Shown here piece by piece: positions 1 to 8,625 of a stretch of DNA of 64,000 nt. Position numbers and translations under genes: made by a program. Under the pieces are notes generated by a model. It did not search any database. It was not told where the DNA came from and saw nothing but the letters and a program-made list of their open reading frames with translations. Position 1 is the first letter of the stretch. Each line of letters opens with the position of its first letter. The stretch lies in the NCBI GenBank assembly GCA_012838955.1, contig DUOH01000026.1:1-64000 (forward strand), in the 5' to 3' direction. Origin of the DNA: Bacillota bacterium. Its GTDB lineage: Bacteria > Bacillota > UBA4882 > UBA10575.

Positions 1-613
1 AGCCTTTACGTCCTCCACCAAAAATATAGACCAACCCTCTGGTACGCTCAATTACCCCGCTCATGCTATTACCGTCGCGAGGATCTGAGAGCAAAATCAC
101 TTCGGACGAGTACGGTTCGACATTTAATAACCTGCCTACCACTCCGTCTTTAGTGATGACCGGCATATTCTTGGCCAAACCGCTTTTACTTCCTTTGTTG
201 ATGATGACCGTATCCGTCCAATGACTGGGGTTTCTGGCGATCACCACCGTCGGTTCCAAATGGAAAGCAGAAGTCTTCTCAAACTCCAAAGCCTCTCTTA
301 AACGTTCATTCTCCGCCCGGAGCTGCCGTAGTTGAGTCAGTTCCATCTGTAATTCCAAGACTTCCTGCCGAAGCTGGTAATTTTCCCGGTTCAAAGCAGA
401 GAGAGCGGTCATCGTCTTCCAAGTGTTAGAGAAGAAGTTGGAAATATAATCAATAATTCTTTGAAAAGGATAGAGAATAATTTTGATCACAAATTCCAGC
501 CATGTCTGGTTCATCTCGTCTTGAGAAGTATAAAAGATCAACCAGGTAACAAAGAGGAAGATCAAGACCAGCACGACATAGAATACTTTCTTCCGCATCA
601 GGGCATGCAGCAC
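1..613 (-). CDS. mreC: Rod shape-determining protein MreC (partial, C-terminus beyond window)
   Basis: MreC is the bitopic scaffold that links cytoplasmic MreB filaments to the periplasmic wall-elongation machinery. The visible protein has a short cytoplasmic start, one transmembrane helix (residues with VVLVLIFLFVTWLIF), then a coiled coil rich in Leu/Glu (LRQEVLELQMELTQLRQ) and the start of the beta-domain (PTVVIARNPSHW). I chose a GTG start at 613: the SD AGAGGTGAGG sits just upstream at proper spacing, whereas the ATG at 598 is about 20 bases from it. The gene lies 112 bp downstream of mreB, the usual mreBC order. The reading frame runs off the left edge of the window, so only about 204 residues are present. 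Confidence 0.9.
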   Translation of the reverse strand, partial: MLHALMRKKVFYVVLVLIFLFVTWLIFYTSQDEMNQTWLEFVIKIILYPFQRIIDYISNFFSNTWKTMTALSALNRENYQLRQEVLELQMELTQLRQLRAENERLREALEFEKTSAFHLEPTVVIARNPSHWTDTVIINKGSKSGLAKNMPVITKDGVVGRLLNVEPYSSEVILLSDPRDGNSMSGVIERTRGLVYIFGGGRKG

Positions 614-725
614 CAAGCCTCACCTCTGATTCTTACACACTACCTTCCTTGACGTGTGCCTTACTTCCGCGTAATCAGGATCAATTCCGCGGTATTGCAA
701 AGTAAAAAAGCGTTCTGTTTTCGGG

Positions 726-1766
726 TTAACTTACTCTTCGACTGGAAGCGGCAGATCTATTAATTAGGTTCAACGTTTCCAGCGCCATTCCTGTTCCCCG
801 GACCACACAGGTCAACGGATCCTCCGCCACATGCACGGGCATCTCCGTCTCATCGGAGAGCAACTGGTCCAAGCCCTTCAGCAGCGCGCCACCACCGGTC
901 ATGATAATTCCCCGGTCGAGAATGTCCGCGGCCAGTTCCGGAGGGGTCTTCTCCAAAGTCATCTTTACAGCTTCCACGATTGCGCCTACGGGTTCGGTCA
1001 ACGCCTCCATTACTTCACGGGAAGACAAGGAAATGACCTTCGGCAAACCGGTCACCAGATCCCTGCCGCGTACGTCAATAAAACTTTCCATGGGTTGCGG
1101 GTAAGCGGAGCCTTCTTTCTTCTTGATTTCTTCTGCTGTTTGTTCTCCTACCATTAAGTTGTAATTCTTCTTAATATACTGCCCGATGGCTTCATTCATC
1201 TCATCCCCGGCCACTCTTAAGGAACGACTGGTCACAATCCCGCCCAAGGAGATCACTGCCACCTCCGTAGTGCCTCCCCCGATATCCACGATGAGATTAC
1301 CGGTAGGTTCCTGTACGGGTAGACCGGCCCCAATGGCGGCCGCCATCGGTTCTTCCAGTAAAAAAACTTCCCTGGCGCCCGCTTCCCGCGCCGCATCCGT
1401 AACCGCGCGTCTTTCAACATCAGTCACACCAGTGGGGATGCCCACCACCACCCGGGGAGCTAAAAATCCGATATAACGGCGGCATTTATTGATGAAGTAA
1501 TTCACCATCTTCTCCGTGACGTCAAAGTCGGCGATTACCCCGTCCTTCATGGGTCTAATCGCGGCAATATTTCCCGGTGTCCGCCCCAGCATCAATTTGG
1601 CTTCATTTCCTACAGCCAAAATTTGCTCCTGATCACGGTCGAAAGCGACCACAGTAGGCTCCTGACATACTAAACCATGGCCTTTTATGAAAACGAGGGT
1701 ATTAGCGGTTCCAAGATCAATTCCGATGTCTCGTGCAAAACGGCGCAGAAAAAAGTTGAACATCAA
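726..1766 (-). CDS. mreB: Cell shape-determining actin homologue MreB/Mbl
   Basis: MreB is a bacterial actin that polymerises on the inner membrane face and positions the elongasome. All actin-fold nucleotide motifs are visible: phosphate-1 [10 protein letters not shown] near the N-terminus, phosphate-2 [12 protein letters not shown] in the middle and the adenosine motif [12 protein letters not shown] near residue 290. An amphipathic start ([10 protein letters not shown]) fits membrane binding. At 346 aa it has the family's normal length. mreC follows downstream and radC precedes it, the conserved Firmicute maf-radC-mreBC neighbourhood. Mbl or MreBH would look alike at this level, but the linkage to mreC favours MreB. 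Confidence 0.96.
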   Translation of the reverse strand: MMFNFFLRRFARDIGIDLGTANTLVFIKGHGLVCQEPTVVAFDRDQEQILAVGNEAKLMLGRTPGNIAAIRPMKDGVIADFDVTEKMVNYFINKCRRYIGFLAPRVVVGIPTGVTDVERRAVTDAAREAGAREVFLLEEPMAAAIGAGLPVQEPTGNLIVDIGGGTTEVAVISLGGIVTSRSLRVAGDEMNEAIGQYIKKNYNLMVGEQTAEEIKKKEGSAYPQPMESFIDVRGRDLVTGLPKVISLSSREVMEALTEPVGAIVEAVKMTLEKTPPELAADILDRGIIMTGGGALLKGLDQLLSDETEMPVHVAEDPLTCVVRGTGMALETLNLINRSAASSRRVS

Positions 1767-1885
1767 TTATTCCCTCCGATGCAACAAATTATAACTAATC
1801 ACTACCAATCCAACCTTGATTTCCGGGCATGAATAGGTTTATTCTTTACTAATAATCTGTTCAGATTATTTTATAATCTATTATT

Positions 1886-2569
1886 TTAGAAGAAACCCTC
1901 TTCGCGAAGGCTGACATATCTATTATCACCAATAATAACATGATCAAGAATTTGAATTCCTAGGATTTCACCTCCTTCTCTCAATCTTCTTGTTAAAGTC
2001 AGATCCTCCCTGCTGGGATACGGATCCCCGCTGGGATGATTATGCGCCAAGATCAGAGCGGCGCTACTGTTTTTAATCGCTGTCTTAAACAACTCCCTAG
2101 GGTGCACCAGGGAAGAATCAAGCGTTCCTATGGAGATCGTTTCTATGGATAAAACCTTATTCTTTGTATTTAGGTGTACTGCCAAAAATCTTTCGTGTTT
2201 CAAAAAGCGCAGCCTGGCCATGACCAAATCTGCTACATCTTTCGGTGATTTGATGCCCATCTTGACCTCAGGTTTAGCGGAATAGAGCCGCCGTCCCAGT
2301 TCAAAAGCTGCCAAGAGCTGCACTGCTTTACTGCTGCCAATGCCCTTAACCGCGCATAGTTCTTTCACGCTGGTGGCCGATAATTCCGTCAACGTTCTAA
2401 ACTCCGCCAGTAAAACCTCTGCTAAGTCCAGAGCCGACAAATCTTTGGCGCCGGTTCGTAATAAAATGGCTAATAGTTCGGCATTAGATAGATACTCTGC
2501 TCCAAATCTCTCCAACCGTTCCCTGGGCCGCTCCTCAACAGGAAGGTTTTTAATGGAGGGACCGGACAA
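1886..2569 (-). CDS. radC: RadC family protein (JAB/MPN domain)
   Basis: RadC proteins carry a JAMM-type metallo-domain; despite the name, a DNA repair role is not established. A helix-hairpin-helix lies at about residues 74-85 (VKGIGSSKAVQL). The metal motif HNHPSGDPYPSRED follows at about 176-189, giving the two His and the Asp of the zinc site. The preceding segment RFLAVHLNTKN is the typical JAB core strand. Full length at 227 aa. It starts 2 bp after the maf stop codon, so the two are co-transcribed; mreB follows after about 120 bp. The function of the JAB domain here is unknown; identity as RadC is clear. Confidence 0.95.
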   Translation of the reverse strand: MSGPSIKNLPVEERPRERLERFGAEYLSNAELLAILLRTGAKDLSALDLAEVLLAEFRTLTELSATSVKELCAVKGIGSSKAVQLLAAFELGRRLYSAKPEVKMGIKSPKDVADLVMARLRFLKHERFLAVHLNTKNKVLSIETISIGTLDSSLVHPRELFKTAIKNSSAALILAHNHPSGDPYPSREDLTLTRRLREGGEILGIQILDHVIIGDNRYVSLREEGFF

Positions 2570-2571
2570 AG

Positions 2572-3213
2572 TTATTCACCTCCTAAAAGATGAATTCCAA
2601 ACTCTTTTAGTAATAAGGTCAATCTGGCAAGGGGAAGCCCCATCACATTAAAGAAGCAGCCCTCAATCCGGTCTACCAGTACGGCGCCTAAACCCTGAAT
2701 ACCATAGGCGCCGGCCTTATCCATGGGTTCCCCGGATTTAACGTAAAAAACAATCTCTTCCTCGGACAACTCCCGAAAATGCACCATTGTGGTCTCCACC
2801 GCCAAGGCTTCGCGTTGTGCCGCGCGATGGCAAAGGGCCAACCCGGTATGGACCTGATGCCATTTTCCTGATAAGAAACGCAACATCTCCCCGGCTTCTT
2901 GTTGGTCCCGGGGTTTACCCAGGATCCGCCCGGCAGCCGTCACCACGGTATCGGCGGCGATGACCAAGAAATCCGGATTTTGACTGGCAACATCACGGGC
3001 TTTACCTTCCGCCATGCTTCCCGCCAGATTCTCCGGACTAAGACGGGCTGCGCCGGAGAGATCCGCCCTTTCCTCAAAGGAACTGGTCTGGACCTGAAAA
3101 TTCAGTCCTAATCCCTGGAGGAGTTGTTGGCGACGGGGAGAGGCGGAAGCCAAGATTATTCCGGAAATCAGCTTCACCCCCAAAGCATCCGGAGGCAGAT
3201 CGACACAGCCCAT
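2572..3213 (-). CDS. maf: Maf family nucleoside triphosphate pyrophosphatase
   Basis: Maf proteins hydrolyse canonical and modified nucleoside triphosphates to monophosphates (dTTP/UTP or m7GTP type) and are linked to septum control. The signature ILASASPRRQQLL is near the N-terminus, followed by VIAADTVV and ILGKPRDQQEA and the DKAGAYGIQG loop, all catalytic or nucleotide-contacting segments of the family. Length 213 aa. The annotated ATG (3213) lacks a strong SD and leaves about 18 extra residues before the usual family start; an internal GTG or TTG could be the real start. It is first gene of the maf-radC-mreBC run. Confidence 0.93.
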   Translation of the reverse strand: MGCVDLPPDALGVKLISGIILASASPRRQQLLQGLGLNFQVQTSSFEERADLSGAARLSPENLAGSMAEGKARDVASQNPDFLVIAADTVVTAAGRILGKPRDQQEAGEMLRFLSGKWHQVHTGLALCHRAAQREALAVETTMVHFRELSEEEIVFYVKSGEPMDKAGAYGIQGLGAVLVDRIEGCFFNVMGLPLARLTLLLKEFGIHLLGGE

Positions 3214-3393
3214 AAACGGCAGTCTTTTATTTACGACGCTTCCGGATCAAAACAACAAGTATCCTTTAAAAATTCCACGGTTCTTACGGAAATCCTCTTT
3301 CTATATTCTGGTCCGTACCAGTCTGGAAGATACGCTGGCAAGCCAAGGTCGGTGCTTTTTTAAGAAAGTCTCCGGTCGTCACCGGAAAATAAC

Positions 3394-3437
3394 AAAAAAA
3401 CGGGAAGCAGCGGTGATCCACTCACCACATACTCCCC
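3394..3437 (-). terminator. Intrinsic terminator, second in tandem after rnfB
   Basis: On the minus strand a nested hairpin (outer GGGGAG with CTTCCC at 3432-3437/3402-3407, inner GGTGA with TCACC) is followed by seven T residues (3400-3394). It lies downstream of rnfB and upstream of maf. It probably backs up the longer hairpin at 3498-3548 and insulates the Rnf operon from maf-mreB. Confidence 0.7.
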
Positions 3438-3441
3438 ACTT

Positions 3442-3471
3442 ATTATAAGATATGATTACAGACCCGTGCAA
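3442..3471 (-). promoter_or_regulatory. Candidate sigma-A promoter between two terminators
   Basis: TTGCAC (3471-3466) and TATAAT (3447-3442) are separated by 18 bp on the minus strand, a good vegetative promoter. The predicted start point (about 3435) falls inside the stem of the terminator at 3402-3437, so a transcript would begin within that hairpin and largely lose its 5' arm. It may therefore drive maf-radC-mreBC without attenuation. Experimental start mapping is needed to decide. Confidence 0.5.
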
Positions 3472-3494
3472 AGAGAGGAGATTAAAATTTGTTT

Positions 3495-3548
3495 AAAACT
3501 ATCTCGTGGTCAGCCGCTGTGTGCAAACTCCTCTGCAAGCGAGATAGT
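3495..3548 (-). terminator. Intrinsic terminator of the rnf operon
   Basis: A 9-bp stem (ACTATCTCG with CGAGATAGT) closes a long loop of about 33 nt and runs into four T residues on the minus strand. It lies about 40 bp after the rnfB stop and is the first of two tandem terminators. Confidence 0.65.
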
Positions 3549-3585
3549 CAAGCCCGGCTCCGGCTATACACAATCTAAACTAGCT

Positions 3586-4404
3586 TCAGCTTACTGCTTT
3601 GCCGAGCTCTTCTACTTTACCCTTAATGGCCTTCGTTGGGCACTTAGTGATGCAAGCGCCGCAAGCCGTGCATAATTCCGGATCAATGGAAGCCAAATAA
3701 TCAGTAACGGTAATCGCATTCTGCTGGCACTGCTTCACACAGATCCCACAGCCGATACACCCAACCTGGCAAGCCTGACGAACCTCCGGTCCCTTATTCT
3801 TATTCAGGCAAAGTACAGTGACGGGATCCCCGGCTGGAAGCAAGGCAATTAACTGCCGGGGGCAGGATTTTACACAGATCCCGCAGGCTGTGCACTTCTC
3901 TTCCTCCACTACCGGTAGGCCGTTTTCACTCATGGTAATCGCGTCAAAAGGACAGACTGAGGCGCAGGTTCCCTCACCCAAACAGCCGAACTCACAAACC
4001 TTCGGCCCGCCAAGTAGCTGCTGAGCGGCTGCACAATCCCGCACACCGGCATAGGTAAAGCGTTCTTTGGCTTCGGCCTTTCCTCCGCCGCATCTGACTT
4101 TGGCCACTAACCGTTTTTGCGGAGCGGCAAATTCCACCCCCATCACTTTGGCAATGGGAGTAGCGTCTTTATTGACCGGACAGCCGTTCACAGCAGCCGT
4201 GCCATTCACAATGGCTTCGGCCATGCCCCGGCAACCCGGGTATCCACAGGCGCCGCAATTCGCCCCAGGCAGTAAGGCCTCGACTTCATCTATACGCGGA
4301 TCCTCTTCTACCGCCAGTTTACGGGCGGCCAGCGCCAGTCCAAGACCAAAGATTACTCCCAGGACAGCCAGTAAAGAAACTGCTGAAACAAGTGTATTCA
4401 TCAT
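3586..4404 (-). CDS. rnfB: Rnf complex subunit RnfB (polyferredoxin)
   Basis: RnfB is the membrane-anchored iron-sulfur subunit that takes electrons from reduced ferredoxin into the Rnf complex. One N-terminal TM helix (SLLAVLGVIFGLGLALA) is followed by the Fe-S domain CGACGYPGC...C, then several ferredoxin-type CxxCxxCxxxCP motifs (for example CTACGICVKSCP, CIGCGICVKQC, CTACGACITKCP). The cluster-rich form is typical of clostridial RnfB. Two adjacent ATG codons follow the SD AAAGGAG; the second (4401) has the better spacing. It is the last gene of rnfCDGEAB, and tandem terminators follow. Confidence 0.96.
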   Translation of the reverse strand: MMNTLVSAVSLLAVLGVIFGLGLALAARKLAVEEDPRIDEVEALLPGANCGACGYPGCRGMAEAIVNGTAAVNGCPVNKDATPIAKVMGVEFAAPQKRLVAKVRCGGGKAEAKERFTYAGVRDCAAAQQLLGGPKVCEFGCLGEGTCASVCPFDAITMSENGLPVVEEEKCTACGICVKSCPRQLIALLPAGDPVTVLCLNKNKGPEVRQACQVGCIGCGICVKQCQQNAITVTDYLASIDPELCTACGACITKCPTKAIKGKVEELGKAVS

Positions 4405-4424
4405 CTTTCTCCTTTCCGCCCGAG

Positions 4425-5018
4425 CTATAATCCAAAGAGAGCCCGCAGGTTAAACCCGGAAAAGCCCAGAAAGGCCATGGAGAGTAATCCGGCCAGAATC
4501 AGAGCGATGGGGAAGCCCTGTAGAGATTTGGGCACTGGAGAATAAGCCAACCTCTCCCGTAATCCAGCAAACAGGACAATAGCAAGGACAAAACTGAGTC
4601 CGCCGGAGAACCCGTTAATCACCGCTTCCAGAAAACTGTAGGCCTCCTGAACATTAATCAAGGCCACACCCAATACTGCGCAGTTCGTAGTGATGAGTGG
4701 CAGATAGATCCCTAAGGCTTGATAAAGCACAGGGCTGCTTTTTTTGATCACCATCTCCACCAGCTGAACCAAGACGGCGATGACCAAGATGAAGGCGATG
4801 GTTTGCAGGTATTCGATATTATAAACGACTAATAACTGTTGAATCCAGTAGGTAAAGGCTGAAGCCATAGTCATTACGAAGGTCACAGCCACGCCCATTC
4901 CTACCGCGGTCTCCACCTGGCGGGAAACGCCAAGAAACGGACAGATCCCTAAGAATCTGGCGAGCACAAAGTTGTTGATCAGAATCGTACCAAAGGCCAG
5001 AACCAGCAATTCCGCCAT
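4425..5018 (-). CDS. rnfA: Rnf complex subunit RnfA
   Basis: RnfA is one of the two homologous integral membrane subunits (with RnfE) that form the central part of the ion-translocating ferredoxin:NAD+ oxidoreductase. The 197-aa protein is almost all hydrophobic, with about six TM segments. It has the conserved half-membrane motif NNFVLARFLGICPFLGVS, containing the Cys that helps bind the intramembrane Fe-S cluster, and its partner GIYLPLITTNCAVLGVAL. The ATG follows the rnfE stop codon directly behind a GGAGG, so the two are translationally coupled. Confidence 0.96.
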   Translation of the reverse strand: MAELLVLAFGTILINNFVLARFLGICPFLGVSRQVETAVGMGVAVTFVMTMASAFTYWIQQLLVVYNIEYLQTIAFILVIAVLVQLVEMVIKKSSPVLYQALGIYLPLITTNCAVLGVALINVQEAYSFLEAVINGFSGGLSFVLAIVLFAGLRERLAYSPVPKSLQGFPIALILAGLLSMAFLGFSGFNLRALFGL

Positions 5019-5639
5019 TTATTTCGCCTCCTTTTTCCGGGAAAGCCAATTGATGCCACCCAGGAGTAAACCTAGGGTAACAAAGGCCCCGGGCGCCAGG
5101 ATCATGAACAAAGCGCCCTTCTCTTGGGGAAAGAGTTCTATGCCGGAAAAACCGAAATCTTTAGCCACAAATAAGGTTCCGGTACCCAGAACTTCTCTGA
5201 CCGCGCCCACCAACATCAGAGCCAGGGTGAAGCCGAGCCCGATCCCTAAGCCATCCATGATGGAGTCGCCGATGGAATTCTTAGAGGCAAAAGCTTCAGC
5301 CCGCGCCAGAATAATACAGTTCACCACGATCAGAGGGATAAAAATACCCAAGACTTCATGCAAGCCAGGTGTATAGGCTGCCATTACCTTGTCTATGATC
5401 GTGACAAAAGTGGCGATTACTACTACATAACAGGGAATTCTGACTTCATTTGGTATAACATTGCGCAACAGGGAGATCATAAGATTAGAACCGATTAGAA
5501 CCACGGTCGCGGCTAAGCCCATGCCTAAGCCGTTGACTACCGCCGAAGTCACCGCCAGGGTAGGACACATCCCTAAAACCAAGCGAAAAGTGGGATTTTC
5601 ATTTAAAATACCATTCTTAAAGATGCTCCATTTATGCAT
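5019..5639 (-). CDS. rnfE: Rnf complex subunit RnfE
   Basis: RnfE is the RnfA paralogue in the membrane core of Rnf. Visible are about six TM helices and the paired motifs NPTFRLVLGMCPTLAVT and GIFIPLIVVNCIILARAEAFA, which carry the Cys residues of the shared Fe-S site. I place the start at the ATG at 5639 because GGAGG lies 7 bp upstream; the in-frame GTG at 5648 is part of that SD. This leaves about 5 bp to the rnfG stop. The rnfA start abuts its stop. Confidence 0.95.
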   Translation of the reverse strand: MHKWSIFKNGILNENPTFRLVLGMCPTLAVTSAVVNGLGMGLAATVVLIGSNLMISLLRNVIPNEVRIPCYVVVIATFVTIIDKVMAAYTPGLHEVLGIFIPLIVVNCIILARAEAFASKNSIGDSIMDGLGIGLGFTLALMLVGAVREVLGTGTLFVAKDFGFSGIELFPQEKGALFMILAPGAFVTLGLLLGGINWLSRKKEAK

Positions 5640-5644
5640 CGGGT

Positions 5645-6232
5645 TCACCTCCGTTCATCATTCAACACTGTACGGGCGGCAGCTAAGCCTCGGTTCACTC
5701 CGCGAACTACCGCACGGGAGGAGATCGTGGCCCCTGCCACCGCCTGTACCTTTCCATGATCTTTACTAATCGCCAGAGTATCTTCGAACGTAACACCGGT
5801 CAAAGCTTCCTGCTTCAGGAAGTCGTCCTCACTTATTTTCGCGCCTAATCCCACTGTTTCCGAATGCCCCAAAACGCTGATCCCGGTGACCCGTCCATTC
5901 TGGGCAACTCCCACCATCAGTTGAATAGGGCCGCCATACCCCCGGCTTTCCACGGTCAGCACGATGCCGACTGGCGCGCCTTGATCGTCAAAGCCCAGGT
6001 ATAAATCGCAGATCTCCGGTCCGATCGTCTCGCGTGCCCGCTGGAGTAAGGTGGCGTCTGTTCGAAAATCAACAGCAGCCGGTAAACTCTCCTGCAGCAT
6101 TCTTTGCTTCTTTAGTTCCTTTACCGCTTCAATTCTGGGTTCAGTTAAACCGTTCACCCAAGCCAGCACTGCGCCGGCCGCCACGCAAATCACAGTTAAA
6201 ACCAGTATTAAGCGAAGTTGTTGTTTATCCAT
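5645..6232 (-). CDS. rnfG: Rnf complex subunit RnfG (covalent FMN subunit)
   Basis: RnfG has one N-terminal TM helix (LILVLTVICVAAGAVLAWV) and an extracytoplasmic FMN-binding domain. The domain ends with GATISSRAV, where Thr of the (S/A)GAT motif carries FMN by a phosphodiester bond. The residue before GAT is Ala rather than the common Ser, a tolerated variant. The middle segment GYGGPIQLMVGV and VLGHSETVGLGAK are family signatures. Its ATG overlaps the end of rnfD by 8 bp, so expression is coupled. Confidence 0.95.
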   Translation of the reverse strand: MDKQQLRLILVLTVICVAAGAVLAWVNGLTEPRIEAVKELKKQRMLQESLPAAVDFRTDATLLQRARETIGPEICDLYLGFDDQGAPVGIVLTVESRGYGGPIQLMVGVAQNGRVTGISVLGHSETVGLGAKISEDDFLKQEALTGVTFEDTLAISKDHGKVQAVAGATISSRAVVRGVNRGLAAARTVLNDERR

Positions 6233-7196
6233 CCTTTTTTACCTCCCCAAACCGTTTAGGAACGGTCAATCGATCAAGCAAGGGAGTAATGGCGTTCATA
6301 ATCAAGATCGAATAGCAAACGCCTTCCGGATACCCGCCGAATCTTCTGATTAAGGCCGTCAAAAGACCGCACCCGATCCCAAAGATCACCCGTCCGCCGG
6401 AGGTGACCGGAGTGGTCACATAATCGGTAGCCATGAAGAAAGCGCCTAAAATCAAGCCGCCGGCCAAAAGGTGAAAGAGGGGATCCTGCCCCCATAATGT
6501 GGTTAATACCAACACGGTTCCCAGATACGCAAGGGGAATTCGCCAATCAATAATCTTATAAACCAAGAGAAAAACTGCGCCCAACAATAACGCTAATCCG
6601 GAGGTTTCCCCCAGGGAACCGGAGATGTTACCGTAAAACATTTGCAGATAAGGGAGGGAGAGAGAATTGTTGCTAAAGAATCCTTCCTTCAATAAACCTA
6701 AGGCAGTGGCGCCGGAGACCGCATCCATCTGCGTCCCGGCCCAGGAAAGAGAGGAAGTCGGCCACTGCCAGGTGGTCATCAAAAGCGGCCAAGAAAGAAC
6801 CAAGAAAGCCCTACCGATTAAGGCCGGGTTAAACAGATTGTGACCCAACCCGCCGAATACTTGTTTTCCCACGGCAATGGCAAAAGCCGAACCCAGGGCC
6901 GGAATCCACCAAGGCACGGTCGGGGGGAGCGTCAAAGCCAAGAGCAGTCCGGTCACAAACGCGCTCCCGTCGCTAACGGTCAGTGGACGCTTCATCATTA
7001 GTTCACAGAGCGCCTCTGTTAGTAAAGCGGAAAAAACGGAGATCCCGATGATAACCAAAGCCCGCCAACTAAAGAAGAGGAGACTGGCAACCGCGGCCGG
7101 GGTCAGAGCGGCGGCCACCATCCACATAATATTCTTGGTTCCCAGTTCCGATTGGATATGAGGTGGAGCTGAGACGAGAATCTTTGAATCTGACAT
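6225..7196 (-). CDS. rnfD: Rnf complex subunit RnfD
   Basis: RnfD is the multispanning subunit that binds FMN covalently at a Thr and is thought to take part in ion translocation. The sequence has about nine to ten TM helices and the FMN motif DAVSGATAL. Also present are GLGHNLFNPALIGRAFL and FFMATDYVTTPVT, both conserved in RnfD/NqrB. I use the ATG at 7196 because AAAGGAG precedes it by 8 bp, not the in-frame ATG at 7235, which would overlap rnfC. The gene overlaps rnfG by 8 bp. Confidence 0.95.
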   Translation of the reverse strand: MSDSKILVSAPPHIQSELGTKNIMWMVAAALTPAAVASLLFFSWRALVIIGISVFSALLTEALCELMMKRPLTVSDGSAFVTGLLLALTLPPTVPWWIPALGSAFAIAVGKQVFGGLGHNLFNPALIGRAFLVLSWPLLMTTWQWPTSSLSWAGTQMDAVSGATALGLLKEGFFSNNSLSLPYLQMFYGNISGSLGETSGLALLLGAVFLLVYKIIDWRIPLAYLGTVLVLTTLWGQDPLFHLLAGGLILGAFFMATDYVTTPVTSGGRVIFGIGCGLLTALIRRFGGYPEGVCYSILIMNAITPLLDRLTVPKRFGEVKKDG

Positions 7197-7209
7197 GAGA
7201 TCAACTCCT

Positions 7210-8535
7210 TTAACTCGTTTTCCGTTTGGCTGCAATAATCTTATTCTTAGTGTTCTTGAACATTTGGGTCAAAGGCCGCCGCGCCGGACAAACATAAGCG
7301 CATGATCCACACTCGCGACAATCCAAGACCCCATATGCTTCCGCCTTGTCAATTTGATCGTGCTCACAATAGAGTCCCAAAAAATTGGGGAGTAAATTAA
7401 AAGGACAGGCATCTACACATTTACCGCATCTAATACAGACAGAGGGAGCGGTCTTTGGCGTCTCCGCTTCCGTTTGCACTAAAATACCGGAGGTTCCTTT
7501 CATAATCGGCAGATCCAGGCGGTACTGTGCCGAACCGGTCAGGGGACCACCCAGAATAATCCGGCCCGGATTTCCTTTGAAACCGCCGCAATAATTAAGC
7601 ACATCCTCTAATAAAGTTCCGATCCTGACTTCCAGATTCTTTGGTTGGTTAATACCATTGCCCGTAACAGTAATAATTCTGGAAATTAAGGGCCTGCCGG
7701 ATTGAATAAACTCAGCCAAAGCAAAAGCGGTGGCTACGTTATTCACGATTACACCCACTGCGGCCGGTAAAGCGCCGACCGGTACCACCCGCCTGGTGGC
7801 CGCGTAAATAATCATCCGTTCTTCACCCTGAGGATATTTGGCTTTCACCGGAACCACCTCAATGGGGTAACCCTGCACGGCCCGGTTCAGAGCGGCGATG
7901 GCATCAGGTTTGTTCTCTTCGATTACAATATAGCCCTTCGAGGCGCCTGCGGCCCTCAGCATTACCCGTAAACCAAAGACGATCCGGTCCGGCTTCTCCA
8001 CCATTAACCGGTGATCACAAGTAAGAAAAGGCTCACATTCGGCGCCGTTCAAGATCACATAATCAATGGGTTGATCCGGAGACAGATTATACTTAACATG
8101 AGTAGGGAAGGCTGCTCCGCCCATGCCGACCAAACCGGCTTCTTTCATTATTTCTCTTACTTCATCACTCTCTGCCCTCTCCGGGTCAAGGTGGCGGGGG
8201 AATATTTCCGGCGCCCACTCATCTGTCCTGTTATTCTCTATAACAATCGCGGTTACCATTTTTCCACAAACATGCGGTCTGGGTTCTATAGCAATGATCT
8301 TCCCGGCCACACTGGCATGGAGAGGAGCGGAGACCATCCCTTGAGCCTCGGCGATCTTCTGGCCCAATAATACCTGATCACCCACTGAAACGAGGGGTTC
8401 GGCCGGAGCCCCTATATGTTGACTTAAGGGCAAAACCACCTGCTGAGGCGAGGGAAGGATCTCTATCGGTAAAGAACTGGTTAAACCTTTATGCCCAGGA
8501 AGATGGATTCCTTTTCGGAAAGTCTTCAGAAACAT
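7210..8535 (-). CDS. rnfC: Rnf complex subunit RnfC (NADH-binding)
   Basis: RnfC is the peripheral subunit that reduces NAD+ with electrons delivered through Rnf. It has an N-terminal barrel-sandwich region, the NADH/FMN-type segment GLVGMGGAAFPTHVKY, and two C-terminal [4Fe-4S] motifs, CIRCGKCVDACP and CRECGSCAYVCP. Length 441 aa is normal for clostridial RnfC. It is the first gene of rnfCDGEAB, the classic clostridial order. The 90 bp to the preceding pdp gene could hold a promoter, but I see only weak candidates. Whether the complex pumps Na+ or H+ cannot be told by eye. Confidence 0.96.
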   Translation of the reverse strand: MFLKTFRKGIHLPGHKGLTSSLPIEILPSPQQVVLPLSQHIGAPAEPLVSVGDQVLLGQKIAEAQGMVSAPLHASVAGKIIAIEPRPHVCGKMVTAIVIENNRTDEWAPEIFPRHLDPERAESDEVREIMKEAGLVGMGGAAFPTHVKYNLSPDQPIDYVILNGAECEPFLTCDHRLMVEKPDRIVFGLRVMLRAAGASKGYIVIEENKPDAIAALNRAVQGYPIEVVPVKAKYPQGEERMIIYAATRRVVPVGALPAAVGVIVNNVATAFALAEFIQSGRPLISRIITVTGNGINQPKNLEVRIGTLLEDVLNYCGGFKGNPGRIILGGPLTGSAQYRLDLPIMKGTSGILVQTEAETPKTAPSVCIRCGKCVDACPFNLLPNFLGLYCEHDQIDKAEAYGVLDCRECGSCAYVCPARRPLTQMFKNTKNKIIAAKRKTS

Positions 8536-8625
8536 CTGATCACTCCATTCCTGAATTTATAAATAATAAGATTGGCTAACACCATTACTGTTCATAACGC
8601 AAAACTCAATATCGGGCAAGGAAAA

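Noticed and set aside
461-652. 63-codon open frame on the plus strand in mreC
   Set aside because: It is antisense to mreC coding sequence, has no SD and no family-like segments.
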